DNA from: Aquabacterium parvum
Lineage (GTDB): Bacteria; Pseudomonadota; Gammaproteobacteria; Burkholderiales; Burkholderiaceae_C
Assembly (NCBI RefSeq): GCF_001447195.1
Contig: NZ_LFRI01000046.1
Location: 1-51,496 of the forward strand
Direction of reading: 5' to 3'
Length of the DNA: 51,496 bases
Shown: positions 40,621 through 51,496 of the stretch, piece after piece
Layout: every line of letters starts with the position of its first letter
How positions within the stretch are numbered: position 1 is the first letter of the stretch
Notes under the pieces: generated by a model
Databases searched by the model: none
What the model was told of the DNA's origin: nothing
Seen by the model: only the letters and a program-made list of their open reading frames with translations
Made by a program: the position numbers and the translations under genes

Positions 40621-41727
40621 GTGTCCGATTCCCCCACTGTCTCAACCCTCCCTGAAGCCTCGCCATGGCGCGCCTGCGTGGCGCCCATGCTCGATTGGAC
40701 CGATCGCCATTGCAGGTATTTCCACCGCCTGCTGAGCAGCGAAGCGCGCCTCTACACCGAGATGCTGACCACCGGGGCCATCATCCACGGCGGCATGCAC
40801 CGTTTCCTTGATTTCGATGAATTCGAGCACCCGGTGGCCCTGCAACTTGGCGGCAGCGAACCGGCCGACTTGGCCGAATGCGCCAGGCTGGCCTTGAAAT
40901 GGGGCTACGACGAGGTCAACCTGAACTGCGGCTGCCCCAGCGAGCGCGTGCAGCGCGGCGCCTTCGGGGCTTGCCTGATGAACGAGGCCTCGCTGGTGGC
41001 CGACTGCATCAAGGCGATGATCGACGCCGTCGATGGCGACCCGAAGCTGCCCATCACCGTCAAGCACCGCATCGGTATCGACCAGAGCGAGTCCTACGAC
41101 TTCGTGCGCGACTTCGTGGGCACCGTGGCCGAAACCGGCTGCCAAGTTTTCATCGTGCACGCGCGCAACGCCTGGCTCAAGGGCCTGAGCCCGAAGGAAA
41201 ACCGCGAGATCCCGCCGCTGCGCTACGGCACCGTGCACCAGCTCAAGCGCGACTTCCCGCACCTGACCATCGTGCTCAACGGCGGCCTGGCCGACAACGC
41301 CGCCTGCCTGGAGCAACTGCAGCCCGACGCCGAGTTGCCTGGCGTGACGCTTGACGGCGTCATGGTGGGGCGCGCGGCCTATCACACGCCCTGGATCCTG
41401 TCGGAGTGGGACGAGCAGTTCTTCGGCCATGCCAAGCGCTCCGAGGCGCTGACCCGCGAAGGCGTGGAGGCCGCCATGGTGGCCTACGTCGAGCGCGAGA
41501 TGGCGCGCACCAAGGGCTGGGCGCATGGCGAGGTGCGCTGGCACCAGGTCATCCGCCACATCCTGGGGCTCTACAACGGCCTGCCAGGCGCGCGCCGCTG
41601 GCGCCAGGTGTGGTCGGACCACACCTTGAAGAACGAGTTGCCCTCCAAGGTGATGCAACTGGCCCACCAGCGCCCCCCGCGCCGCGAAGATGAACCCGGC
41701 ATGGGCCTTGCTGCTCAGGTGGGTTGA
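40621..41727 (+). CDS. dusA: tRNA-dihydrouridine synthase DusA
   Basis: 368 residues. FMN enzyme that reduces uridine to dihydrouridine at positions 20/20a of tRNA. The start of the fold, APMLDWTDRHCRYFHRLLS followed by YTEMLTTGAIIHG, is the DusA signature; the catalytic Cys is in LNCGCPSERVQRG and the FMN-phosphate region is GVMVGRAAYHTPW. The C-terminal helical domain (RHILGLYNGLPGARRWRQ) is complete. The start is a GTG at 40621 without a visible Shine-Dalgarno sequence; no other in-frame start precedes the fold. It overlaps no neighbour and is followed by guaD after 13 bp, probably in one transcript. Confidence 0.95.
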   Translation: MSDSPTVSTLPEASPWRACVAPMLDWTDRHCRYFHRLLSSEARLYTEMLTTGAIIHGGMHRFLDFDEFEHPVALQLGGSEPADLAECARLALKWGYDEVNLNCGCPSERVQRGAFGACLMNEASLVADCIKAMIDAVDGDPKLPITVKHRIGIDQSESYDFVRDFVGTVAETGCQVFIVHARNAWLKGLSPKENREIPPLRYGTVHQLKRDFPHLTIVLNGGLADNAACLEQLQPDAELPGVTLDGVMVGRAAYHTPWILSEWDEQFFGHAKRSEALTREGVEAAMVAYVEREMARTKGWAHGEVRWHQVIRHILGLYNGLPGARRWRQVWSDHTLKNELPSKVMQLAHQRPPRREDEPGMGLAAQVG

Positions 41728-41740
41728 CTCCACAAGTCCC

Positions 41741-45047
<3,307 letters not shown>

Positions 45048-45156
45048 GCGTCCAGTCTAGCGTCCGACCTCATGCTGCGCAGGGCCGAGGGAATGCTGCG
45101 ATGATGCCCGCTGGTGTGCCAACCCAGGGCCGATTTTCTCGCCCCTTGTTCATCCG

Positions 45157-47859
45157 ATGCCCGAGACCGTGCCGACCAACCAAACAGAAACAGCGCCCAC
45201 CCTCCGCATTGCCGCCTGGCGCTGGGCGTTGCTGCAGACCCGACGCGACCTGCGCTCGGGTAGCATGCGTTTCCTGCTGGTGGCCGTGGTGCTCGCCGTG
45301 GCCGCGCTCACGGCGGTGGCCTTCTTCGCGGACCGCATCGAGCGCGGGTTGAGTCGGGACGCCGCCCAGTTGATGGGCGCGGACGCCGTGGTGGTGGGAG
45401 ACCAGCCCCTGCCGGCCGAGTTCGAAGCACGTGCCGTGCAACTGGGTTTGCGGGTGGCGCGCACCTCGGTGATGGCCAGCATGGCCCGCGCCCCCGACGA
45501 CAAAGGTGGCGAAGCTCGCCTGGCGGCTGTCAAGGCGGTCAGCGCCGGGCATCCCTTGCGCGGCCGCCTCACACTCGGCGCCTTGCAGCCCGACGGACAA
45601 GTCCAACCCACGGGCCCAGCGCCGGCGGGGGGGCCTGAGGCGGGCCACGCCTGGGTCGATGCAGGCATCTTGTTGGCACTCAACCTCCAGGTGGGTGACT
45701 CGCTCTGGCTGGGTGAGCGCAGTTTCATCATTTCAGCGGTCATACAGAGCGAGCCTGATCGCGGGGCCGGGTTCATCAACTTTTCGCCGCGTGTGCTGAT
45801 CCGCGAGTCCGACCTGGCCTCGACGGAGTTGGTGCAGCCCGCCAGCCGCGTGACCCACCGCCTGCTGGTGGCGGGGCCGGCGCGTGCGGGCGACTCGCAG
45901 GCCCCGGTCGGCTCAGAGGAGCCAGAAGCCGCCAAGGGGCCGAAGGCGGCACTCACCAGCGCGGTGGATGCCGAACACGCGTCAGGCCCCGATAACGGGC
46001 GGGCCGCGCAAGCCGTGCAGCGTTTTGTCTCTGACAGCCGCGAGCGCATCGAGGCATTGCGTGGTCTGAAGGTCGAAACGCTGGACCAGGGGCGCCCGGA
46101 AATGCGCGCCACGCTGGACCGAGCCGGCCTGTTCCTGCGACTGGTGGCTTTGCTGGCGGCCCTGCTGTCGGCGGTGGCGGTGGCCTTGGTCTCGCGGGAC
46201 TTCGCTCAGCGCCGCCTCGACGATTGCGCCTTGTTGCGCGTCATGGGCGTGCCCCAGCGCACCATGGCCTGGATCTACGGCCTGCAGTTCCTGTTCGTGG
46301 GCCTGCTGGCGAGCGCCCTGGGCCTGATGTTGGGTTGGGCCTTCCACCTGGTTTTTGTGGAGCTGCTGGCCAACCTGGTCATAGTCAGTCTGCCGCAGGC
46401 TGGCTGGCAACCCTGGGGGCTCGGCGTGGGTGTGGGCGTGCTGCTGACGCTGGGCTTTGGCCTGCCCCCCGTGCTGCAACTGGCCAGCGTGCCGCCCCTG
46501 CGCGTGCTGCGTCGCGACTTGGGCGGCTTGCGGCCCTGGTCGGCGGCCATGGGGCTGTTTGGTGCCGTGGCGCTGTTCGGCCTGTTGCTGGCCGTGGCCC
46601 GCGACCTGCGGATGGGGGCCATCGCCCTGGGCGGCTTCGTGGCCGCGATGGCGCTGTTTGCCTTGTTGGGCGGGCTCGCCATCGTGCTGCTGCGTCGAGC
46701 GGTCGAGCGCCATGGCGAGCGCCTGCCCAACTGGTTGAGCCTGGCCACCCGCCAGGTCACGGCGCAGCCGGGCCACAGCATTGTTCAGGTGTGTGCCCTG
46801 GGCATTGGCCTGCTGGCCTTGATGCTGCTGGTGCTCATCCGCACCGACTTGATCACCAGCTGGAAGGCCGCCAGCCCACCTGACGCCCCCAATCGTTTCG
46901 TCATCAACATTCAGCCGGACCAGGTCGAAGCCTTCCAGCAGGCCTTGCGAAAGGGCGGGGTGGGCCAATACGACTGGTTCCCGATGGCGCGTGGCCGCCT
47001 GGTGGCCATCAATGGCAAACCCGTGCGGCCGCAAGATTTCGTCGATGACAGGGCCCATCGCCTGGTCGACCGCGAGTTCAACCTCAGTCACGCCGTGGAG
47101 CCGCCCCGTCGCAACGATCTGGTCGGTGGGCGATTCCTGCCCGAGGAGCCGAACGCTTTCAGCGTGGAAGAAGGCATTGCCCAAACCCTGGGTTTGAAGC
47201 TGGGTGACACCTTGCGCTTTGACCTGGCCGGCCAATTCGACGAGCGCCGCATTACCAGCCTGAGGCGGGTGGACTGGTCGTCCATGCGGGTCAACTTCTT
47301 CGTGATGACCCCCAGGGCCGCCGAGGCCAACTGGCCCGCGACCTGGATCACCGCCTTTCGCATGCCGGCGGGCTCTGTGCTGGACCGAAACCTGGTGCAG
47401 GACTTCCCGAACGTGACCGTGGTCGATGTGACGGCCACGCTGGCGCAGGTGCAGTCGGTGCTGGATCAGGTGATCACGGCGGTCGAGTTCCTGTTCGCGT
47501 TCACGCTGGCGGCCGGGCTGATCGTCTTGATGGCCGGCCTGATGACCTCGCGCGAGCGCCGGGCGCGCGAGTGGGCCGTCCTGCGATCGCTGGGCGCGAC
47601 GCAGGGTTTGCTGGCGCGCGTACAGCGGTTCGAGCTGATCGGCTTGGGCGCTTTGGCGGGTGCGTTGGCTGCGTCGGCATCGCTGGCCATCGGCTGGGCG
47701 CTGTCTTCGCGGGTGTTCGAGTTCCCCTGGACGGCGCCCTGGTGGTGGCCCCTGGTGGGCGCCTTCGTCGGGGCCTTGCTGGCCTGGGGTGCTGGCTGGT
47801 GGAGCCTGCGAGGGGTGCTGGCGCGCCCCGTGGCCATGACGTTGCGCCGCGCCGACTGA
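45157..47859 (+). CDS. FtsX-family ABC transporter permease (YbbP-like)
   Basis: 900 residues. The first membrane helix is near residues 37-60 (FLLVAVVLAVAALTAVAFF), followed by a large periplasmic MacB-PCD-like domain with an unusual Ala/Gly/Pro-rich insert at about 230-285. Three helices follow near 325-450, a second membrane block near 470-520 and 540-570, then a second periplasmic domain and a C-terminal three-helix FtsX domain (TLAAGLIVLMAGLMTSRERR onward). This is the ten-helix arrangement of YbbP/LolE-like permeases that work with a YbbA-type ATPase, in lipid or lipoprotein extraction at the inner membrane. No ATPase gene is adjacent. It is followed by a terminator serving the opposite strand. 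Confidence 0.9.
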   Translation: MPETVPTNQTETAPTLRIAAWRWALLQTRRDLRSGSMRFLLVAVVLAVAALTAVAFFADRIERGLSRDAAQLMGADAVVVGDQPLPAEFEARAVQLGLRVARTSVMASMARAPDDKGGEARLAAVKAVSAGHPLRGRLTLGALQPDGQVQPTGPAPAGGPEAGHAWVDAGILLALNLQVGDSLWLGERSFIISAVIQSEPDRGAGFINFSPRVLIRESDLASTELVQPASRVTHRLLVAGPARAGDSQAPVGSEEPEAAKGPKAALTSAVDAEHASGPDNGRAAQAVQRFVSDSRERIEALRGLKVETLDQGRPEMRATLDRAGLFLRLVALLAALLSAVAVALVSRDFAQRRLDDCALLRVMGVPQRTMAWIYGLQFLFVGLLASALGLMLGWAFHLVFVELLANLVIVSLPQAGWQPWGLGVGVGVLLTLGFGLPPVLQLASVPPLRVLRRDLGGLRPWSAAMGLFGAVALFGLLLAVARDLRMGAIALGGFVAAMALFALLGGLAIVLLRRAVERHGERLPNWLSLATRQVTAQPGHSIVQVCALGIGLLALMLLVLIRTDLITSWKAASPPDAPNRFVINIQPDQVEAFQQALRKGGVGQYDWFPMARGRLVAINGKPVRPQDFVDDRAHRLVDREFNLSHAVEPPRRNDLVGGRFLPEEPNAFSVEEGIAQTLGLKLGDTLRFDLAGQFDERRITSLRRVDWSSMRVNFFVMTPRAAEANWPATWITAFRMPAGSVLDRNLVQDFPNVTVVDVTATLAQVQSVLDQVITAVEFLFAFTLAAGLIVLMAGLMTSRERRAREWAVLRSLGATQGLLARVQRFELIGLGALAGALAASASLAIGWALSSRVFEFPWTAPWWWPLVGAFVGALLAWGAGWWSLRGVLARPVAMTLRRAD

Positions 47860-47860
47860 C

Positions 47861-47889
47861 AAAAAAGCCGAGCGCGGTGGCTCGGCTTG
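47861..47889 (-). terminator. Rho-independent terminator after cheW
   Basis: On the minus strand AAGCCGAG-CCACCGCG-CTCGGCTT is followed by a T run (TTTTTT), about 60 bp past the cheW stop. The same hairpin lies 1 bp past the permease stop and may also act on the plus strand, though without a U tract there. Confidence 0.85.
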
Positions 47890-47948
47890 GTGCAGCTTCT
47901 CGCGGCGTTTTCCTGGGCCCATGGGCCCGCGCGCCGCGAGGGTGACGC

Positions 47949-48536
47949 TCAGTGCGAGGTCAGGCTGTTGATCAGGCCCATCTCGGCGCTGCCCATCAGC
48001 GACTCGATGTCCATCAGGATCAGCAGGCGCTCGTTGATGTTGGCGATGCCGGTGATGTAGCTGGTGTCGATCACCGAGGCGCTCATCTCCGGGGCCGGCT
48101 GGATCATCTGCTCGGCCAGTTGCATCACGTCGCTGACGGAGTCGACGACCGCACCCACCACGCGGCCCTTGACGTTGAGCACGATCACCACGGTGAAGCT
48201 GTCGATGTCGGACTGGCCGTCATCGCGCACGCAGTTGAACTTCACGCGCAGGTCCACGATCGGCACGATCACGCCGCGCAGGTTGACCACGCCCTTGAGG
48301 TAGGCGGGGGCGTTGGCGATCTTGGTGGGCGGCTCGTAGGATCGGATCTCCTGAACCTTCAGGATGTCGATGCCGTACTCTTCGGAGCCCAGCCGGAACG
48401 TGAGGAATTCACGACCCGTGGCGGCATGGCGCACCTGGCGGGTGTTGTTCTGGCGCGCACCCAAGCCTGCCGCGGATGAGGCTGCATCGCTGCGAGCGGG
48501 GGAGCTGGTCTGGGGGGCGGCTTGCAGGGTTTCCAT
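47949..48536 (-). CDS. cheW: Chemotaxis coupling protein CheW
   Basis: 195 residues. CheW links chemoreceptors to the kinase CheA. After a disordered N-terminus of about 50 residues, the CheW fold reads EFLTFRLGSEEYGIDILKVQEI, then YLKGVVNLRGVIVPIVDLR (the characteristic NLRG motif), GAVVDSVSDVMQL and SYITGIANINERLLILMDI. The ATG at 48536 has AAGAGGA upstream; the frame is open further to 48587. It shares strand and probably function with the chemoreceptor gene 0.8 kb upstream; the frameshifted outer-membrane-protein gene lies between them. Confidence 0.95.
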   Translation of the reverse strand: METLQAAPQTSSPARSDAASSAAGLGARQNNTRQVRHAATGREFLTFRLGSEEYGIDILKVQEIRSYEPPTKIANAPAYLKGVVNLRGVIVPIVDLRVKFNCVRDDGQSDIDSFTVVIVLNVKGRVVGAVVDSVSDVMQLAEQMIQPAPEMSASVIDTSYITGIANINERLLILMDIESLMGSAEMGLINSLTSH

Positions 48537-48649
48537 GTCGGTCCTCTTGGGGTCCTCGTGCGCCGAGCGGGGCGCACACCGGTTCAATGCTCTCAGACTT
48601 GGGTATCGGCCAGGTTGCCGGAAAACTGAAGGGCTCTCTTGTGTTCAAG

Positions 48650-49347
48650 TCAGAACCGGATGCCGTACCAGCCAAACCCGATGCCCCAGATGCGCGAGTC
48701 GGCCCGCGAATTGGTGCGCATGGCGGTCACATCCAGCCCCAGCACCTCCGGGATCACCCAGTAGCGCAGGCCCGCGCCTTTTGCACGGTGTGCCGGGTGT
48801 CGCCCAGCGCTTCGGCGTAGAGCATCCAGCGCGGCGACAGGTTCCACATCAGGGCCACGCCATGCGTGGTCAGCTTCTGCTGCTGGTCGGTCAGGTGGCT
48901 GTGCCCCACGTTGATCAGCAGCGTCACCGAATCGCTCAGGGGCCTGGATGCCATCACGGCGGCGGACCAGTCACCGTCCTGCCAGCGTTTTTGCTCGGGC
49001 GGTTTTTCCTGCAGCCAGCCGGCTTTCAGCCCGAACTGCCATTCGCCCCATTTGGCCGACTGCGGCACCCAGCGAAAGCCCAGGAAGCGCCCTTGCGACT
49101 GCTCGCTGGCGGGGGAGCTGCGCACCACCTCCAGGTTCAGCTCCAGGCCGGGCAGCACACCGCAGGTCGGGGCGACGTGCACGTGCCGCGAGCCATGCTC
49201 GTGGTCCCGCCAGGATTCGAGCTGGCAGGTGCCGACCTCGTTGACGCCGGTGTCGTCCACCGTCAGTGGGCGAGCGGCGTGCGAGCTGCTCAGGCAGGCG
49301 ATCGTGCCCAGGCCACACAGCATCCGTTTGAAGGTGAGTTGTGCCAT
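48650..49347 (-). pseudogene. Outer-membrane-protein-like gene interrupted by a frameshift
   Basis: The frame starts at ATG 49347 (AGGAGC ribosome site) with a signal peptide (MAQLTFKRMLCGLGTIACLS, cleavage near SHAA) and continues as beta-strand-rich sequence (LNLEVVRSS, WQFGLKAGWL, VTLLINVGHS) to LGDTRHTVQKARACATG and a stop at 48754. In the next frame the expected continuation is plain: GAGLRYWVIPEVLGLDVTAM, ending in WGIGFGWYGIRF with a stop at 48650, a C-terminal Phe typical of beta-barrels. The switch falls at a run of four A (minus strand) at 48779-48782; one more A would join the two parts into about 233 residues. It may be a true mutation, a sequencing error or slippage. Function unknown; no family named with confidence. 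Confidence 0.72.
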
Positions 49348-49364
49348 GTTCGGCTCCTGTTTGC

Positions 49365-50927
49365 TCAGACTTGGAAAGCCGCAACCGTCTGCTTGAGTCG
49401 CTCGGCCTGCTCCTGCAGGCTGGACGAAGCGGCGGCCGATTGCTCCACCAGCGCCGCGTTTTGCTGCGTCATCTGGTCCAGGTTGACCACCGCCAGGTTG
49501 ATCTGCCCGATGCCATTGCTCTGCTCGGACGCCGTCACGGAAATTTCGCCAATGGTTTGGCTGACCCGTTGCACGCTGCCGATGATCGCCTCCATCGCGT
49601 GGCCAGCTTCCTGCACCAGCCTGGAGCCCGAAGCCACTTTTTCGCCCGAGTCCTGGATGAGTTGTTTGATCTCGCGTGCGGCACTCGCGCTGCGCTGAGC
49701 CAGGCTGCGCACTTCGCTGGCCACCACCGCGAAGCCGCGGCCTTGCTCGCCTGCGCGGGCCGCTTCCACGGCGGCGTTCAGCGCCAGGATGTTGGTCTGG
49801 AAGGCGATGCCATCGATGACGCTGATGATGTCGTGGATGCGCTGGCTCGTGCGCTGGATCTCGTCCATGCTGGAGACCACACCCGAGACGATGCCATTGC
49901 CACGCTCGGCAGCATCGGCCGCCTCGTGGGCAATGCCATTGGCGCAACCGGCCGCATCGGCGTTCTGGCGCACCGTCTGCGTGAGCTCGTCCATGCTGCT
50001 GGCGGTCTGCTGCAGGCTGGACGCGGCGGTTTCCGTGCGGCCTGACAAATCCATGTTCCCCGATGCGATCTCTGTCGAGGCGACTGAAATGGCCTGTGCC
50101 GACTCCCGAACCTCCACCACGATGTTCTTCAGGCCAGATTGCATCTGCTCCAGGGCGCGCAGCAGGTCGCCTGCTTCGTCTTCCCCATCGATGCGGATGC
50201 GGTTGTCGAGCTTGCCCTTGGAGATCGACAGCGCCACATCTCGCGCGGCCTCCACCGGTTTGCAGATCGACTCCTGGTTGACCAGGGTCAGGGGGGTGAC
50301 GATGAGGGCCGCGACCAGGATGACGGCGATGAACACGCCCTGTGTCCACTGCGCATGCTCGGCCAGCGAAGCCTGCCCCTCAACGGATTCGTCAGACATG
50401 ATCTGGTCGATCTGGTCGAGCTTGGGGCCGATCGGGTCGGCCAGCGCGATGGCGGCCATCACCTTGGGCTGTACGTTGTCGCCGCCGAGTTGACCGGTGC
50501 CGATGGCCTGAATCAGCCCCTGCATCGTGGACTGGTGGGCCTGGAGATCCTGCTGCAAGGCGCGAACGATCGGGTTGTCCTCGTCCTCGGGACCTTCGAG
50601 CATCGAGCTGGATTCACTTTTGAGCTTTTCCGCCTGCTCCTGCCACGCCTTGGCATGGTCTTTGAAGCCGCCCATGTCACCCACCGATGCGAACATCGCC
50701 ACGCGGATCGCCTCCAGCCGCATCAGGGCGCTGGCTTCTCGCATGTGAGCGAGCTCGGTCATTTCCGAGAAGGTGTGTTCGGCGTGATGCCTGGACTCGT
50801 CGATGGTGCGGTGCAGGCCCAAAAGCCCGACCACGCCGACGGTCAACAGGAGTGACAACACCATCGCGATGGCACCCATCATGCGGGTGCGGATGGTGAA
50901 TCGGCGCATCAAGCTGCTCAGGGACAT
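49365..50927 (-). CDS. Methyl-accepting chemotaxis protein
   Basis: 520 residues. Membrane helix 1 at about 16-38, a periplasmic sensing domain of about 155 residues that looks like a four-helix bundle (acidic, Met- and Gln-rich), membrane helix 2 at about 195-216, a HAMP domain to about 270, then the cytoplasmic signalling hairpin. The conserved tip is [20 protein letters not shown] followed by [20 protein letters not shown], which binds CheA/CheW. The ligand is not predictable. There is no pentapeptide for CheR binding at the C-terminus, which ends AAFQV. The ATG at 50927 has GGAG upstream. A sigma28-like promoter lies about 70 bp upstream, fitting co-regulation with flagella. Confidence 0.95.
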   Translation of the reverse strand: MSLSSLMRRFTIRTRMMGAIAMVLSLLLTVGVVGLLGLHRTIDESRHHAEHTFSEMTELAHMREASALMRLEAIRVAMFASVGDMGGFKDHAKAWQEQAEKLKSESSSMLEGPEDEDNPIVRALQQDLQAHQSTMQGLIQAIGTGQLGGDNVQPKVMAAIALADPIGPKLDQIDQIMSDESVEGQASLAEHAQWTQGVFIAVILVAALIVTPLTLVNQESICKPVEAARDVALSISKGKLDNRIRIDGEDEAGDLLRALEQMQSGLKNIVVEVRESAQAISVASTEIASGNMDLSGRTETAASSLQQTASSMDELTQTVRQNADAAGCANGIAHEAADAAERGNGIVSGVVSSMDEIQRTSQRIHDIISVIDGIAFQTNILALNAAVEAARAGEQGRGFAVVASEVRSLAQRSASAAREIKQLIQDSGEKVASGSRLVQEAGHAMEAIIGSVQRVSQTIGEISVTASEQSNGIGQINLAVVNLDQMTQQNAALVEQSAAASSSLQEQAERLKQTVAAFQV

Positions 50928-50998
50928 GACTGGCTCCACGGTCAAACGTGTGCGTCACCTTGCAGTCAACCACCCTGCCAGCAACGCTGGATGAGGTG

Positions 50999-51026
50999 CT
51001 ATCGGCCGTTTGGCTGAGCGCCTTGA
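50999..51026 (-). promoter_or_regulatory. Sigma28 (FliA)-type promoter of the chemoreceptor gene
   Basis: On the minus strand TCAAG (51026-51022) and GCCGATAG (51006-50999) are separated by 15 bases, close to the flagellar consensus TAAA-N15-GCCGATAA; betaproteobacterial versions often have TCAAG at -35. Position, about 70 bp before the chemoreceptor start, fits. Confidence 0.6.
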
Positions 51027-51290
51027 GCGGCGGCAAAGGCCCTCAAGCGTGAAGGATCACCGCCTCCCGGCGGCGACCCCTGTTGTGTCCGGGCTGTGCC
51101 CCGGCTCAGACGTTAAAACGGAAGAGTCACACGTTGATGCGGAATTGCCACGCCAGCACTAGGAAAGACGTGGGCTCCAAGGCGAGCGACGCTGTTGTTA
51201 GTCATGATCTACCCCCATTTATACCCCCAATTTTACGAGCTTGGCACACCGTACCCCAACAAGGGCGGGCTGCACCCATCAATGAGCATC
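51027..51290. other. Gene-free junction between chemotaxis locus and IS630 element
   Basis: 264 bp without a recognised gene. Minus-strand TTGGGGGTATAAATGGGGGTA (51212-51232) is a direct repeat of TGGGGGTA, of a type I associate with leaders of site-specific integrase genes. A 30-codon minus-strand frame (MTNNSVARLG, starting about 51202) follows but is not recognised. The A+T content is higher than in the neighbouring chromosome. The outer limit of the IS630-type element was not found. Confidence 0.4.
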
Positions 51291-51496
51291 CTAGTGTAGT
51301 GTTTCGTTCTGTTTGGAACTTATCTTGGAATTCGCCCGGATGACCTTCTGCAGGATGTCACGGGCGCTCTTGGTCCAGATGAACGGCTTGGGATCTGTGT
51401 TGTGGTGCTGGACGTATTGATCAATGGCAGCGACCAGTTCGGGCACGCTGGTGAACACGCCTCGACGCAGGCGCTCGCAGGTCAGATCTCTGAAGA
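51291..51496 (-). CDS. IS630-family transposase, C-terminal part
   Basis: The 5' part lies beyond the window edge; 68 codons are visible. The translation holds FRDLTCERLRRGVFTSVPEL, then AAIDQYVQHHNTDPKPFIWT and SARDILQKVIRANSK, and ends KQNETLH. The HNTDPKPFIWTKSA segment and the NETLH end are typical of IS630-family DDE transposases (Tc1/mariner relatives that insert at TA). Terminal repeats were not identified in the remaining sequence. Confidence 0.88.
   Translation of the reverse strand, partial: FRDLTCERLRRGVFTSVPELVAAIDQYVQHHNTDPKPFIWTKSARDILQKVIRANSKISSKQNETLH

Noticed and set aside
40400..40700. dusA as attachment site of an integrative element carrying the cluster
   Set aside because: The 5' end of dusA is a known integration site and the cluster abuts it, but no integrase gene or repeated dusA fragment is visible on the other side of the cluster.
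48754..50349. A single 531-residue minus-strand protein spanning chemoreceptor and barrel genes
   Set aside because: Its first part is an out-of-frame reading of the chemoreceptor gene; the real barrel gene starts at 49347 with its own ribosome site and signal peptide.
51106..51202. Small minus-strand frame of 30 codons (MTNNSVARLG...) as a gene
   Set aside because: No family resemblance; recorded only as part of the junction region.

Overview
The window looks like a chromosomal stretch of a high-GC betaproteobacterium of the order Burkholderiales. The rimP-nusA-infB-rbfA-truB-typA translation block, the YejBEF-type transporter, the fabI sequence and the overall codon use all fit that assignment, which is an inference from gene content only. 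Both ends lie in mobile DNA: the end of a Tn3-family (Tn21-like) transposon on the left and the 3' part of an IS630-family transposase on the right. This is what one expects where an assembly breaks at repeats.

Layout. 1-3037: transposon end inside yejB, then intact yejE and yejF (peptide ABC importer). 3056-6246: a DUF4404 protein, two GST-fold proteins and a divergent GlxA/AraC-type regulator. 6373-7164: fabI with its terminator. 7274-16233: the rimP-nusA-infB-rbfA-truB-typA block with a candidate promoter and terminators. 16342-20270: a secreted class I cholesterol-oxidase-like GMC enzyme, a response-regulator diguanylate cyclase and a 3-hydroxyisobutyryl-CoA-hydrolase-like enzyme. 20274-40399: a biosynthetic gene cluster. 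40621-45047: dusA, guanine deaminase, adenosine/adenine deaminase and an extradiol dioxygenase of the DODA type. 45157-47859: a large FtsX-type ABC permease without its ATPase. 47949-50927: cheW, a frameshifted outer-membrane-protein gene and a chemoreceptor with a sigma28-like promoter.

The outstanding item is the biosynthetic cluster. One uninterrupted 14.8 kb gene encodes a 4,924-residue NRPS-PKS with the order A-T-KS-AT-ACP-aminotransferase-C-A-T-C-T-C-A-T. It starts from an amino acid (the pocket residues resemble proline codes), adds one malonate, should convert the beta-ketone to a beta-amine, and then adds about three residues. One module has no A domain, and there is no thioesterase or reductase. 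Downstream on the same strand lie two alpha/beta hydrolases with Cys and Arg instead of Ser at the nucleophile elbow and a JmjC/cupin-like oxygenase. Nearby are an SGNH hydrolase, a TIGR04325-type methyltransferase and a Sfp-type phosphopantetheinyl transferase, which probably activates the carrier domains. A 28-codon proline-rich open frame with a Shine-Dalgarno-like sequence ends one base before the megasynthase start. I do not recognise this combination as a described pathway.

No CRISPR array, rRNA or tRNA gene was seen.
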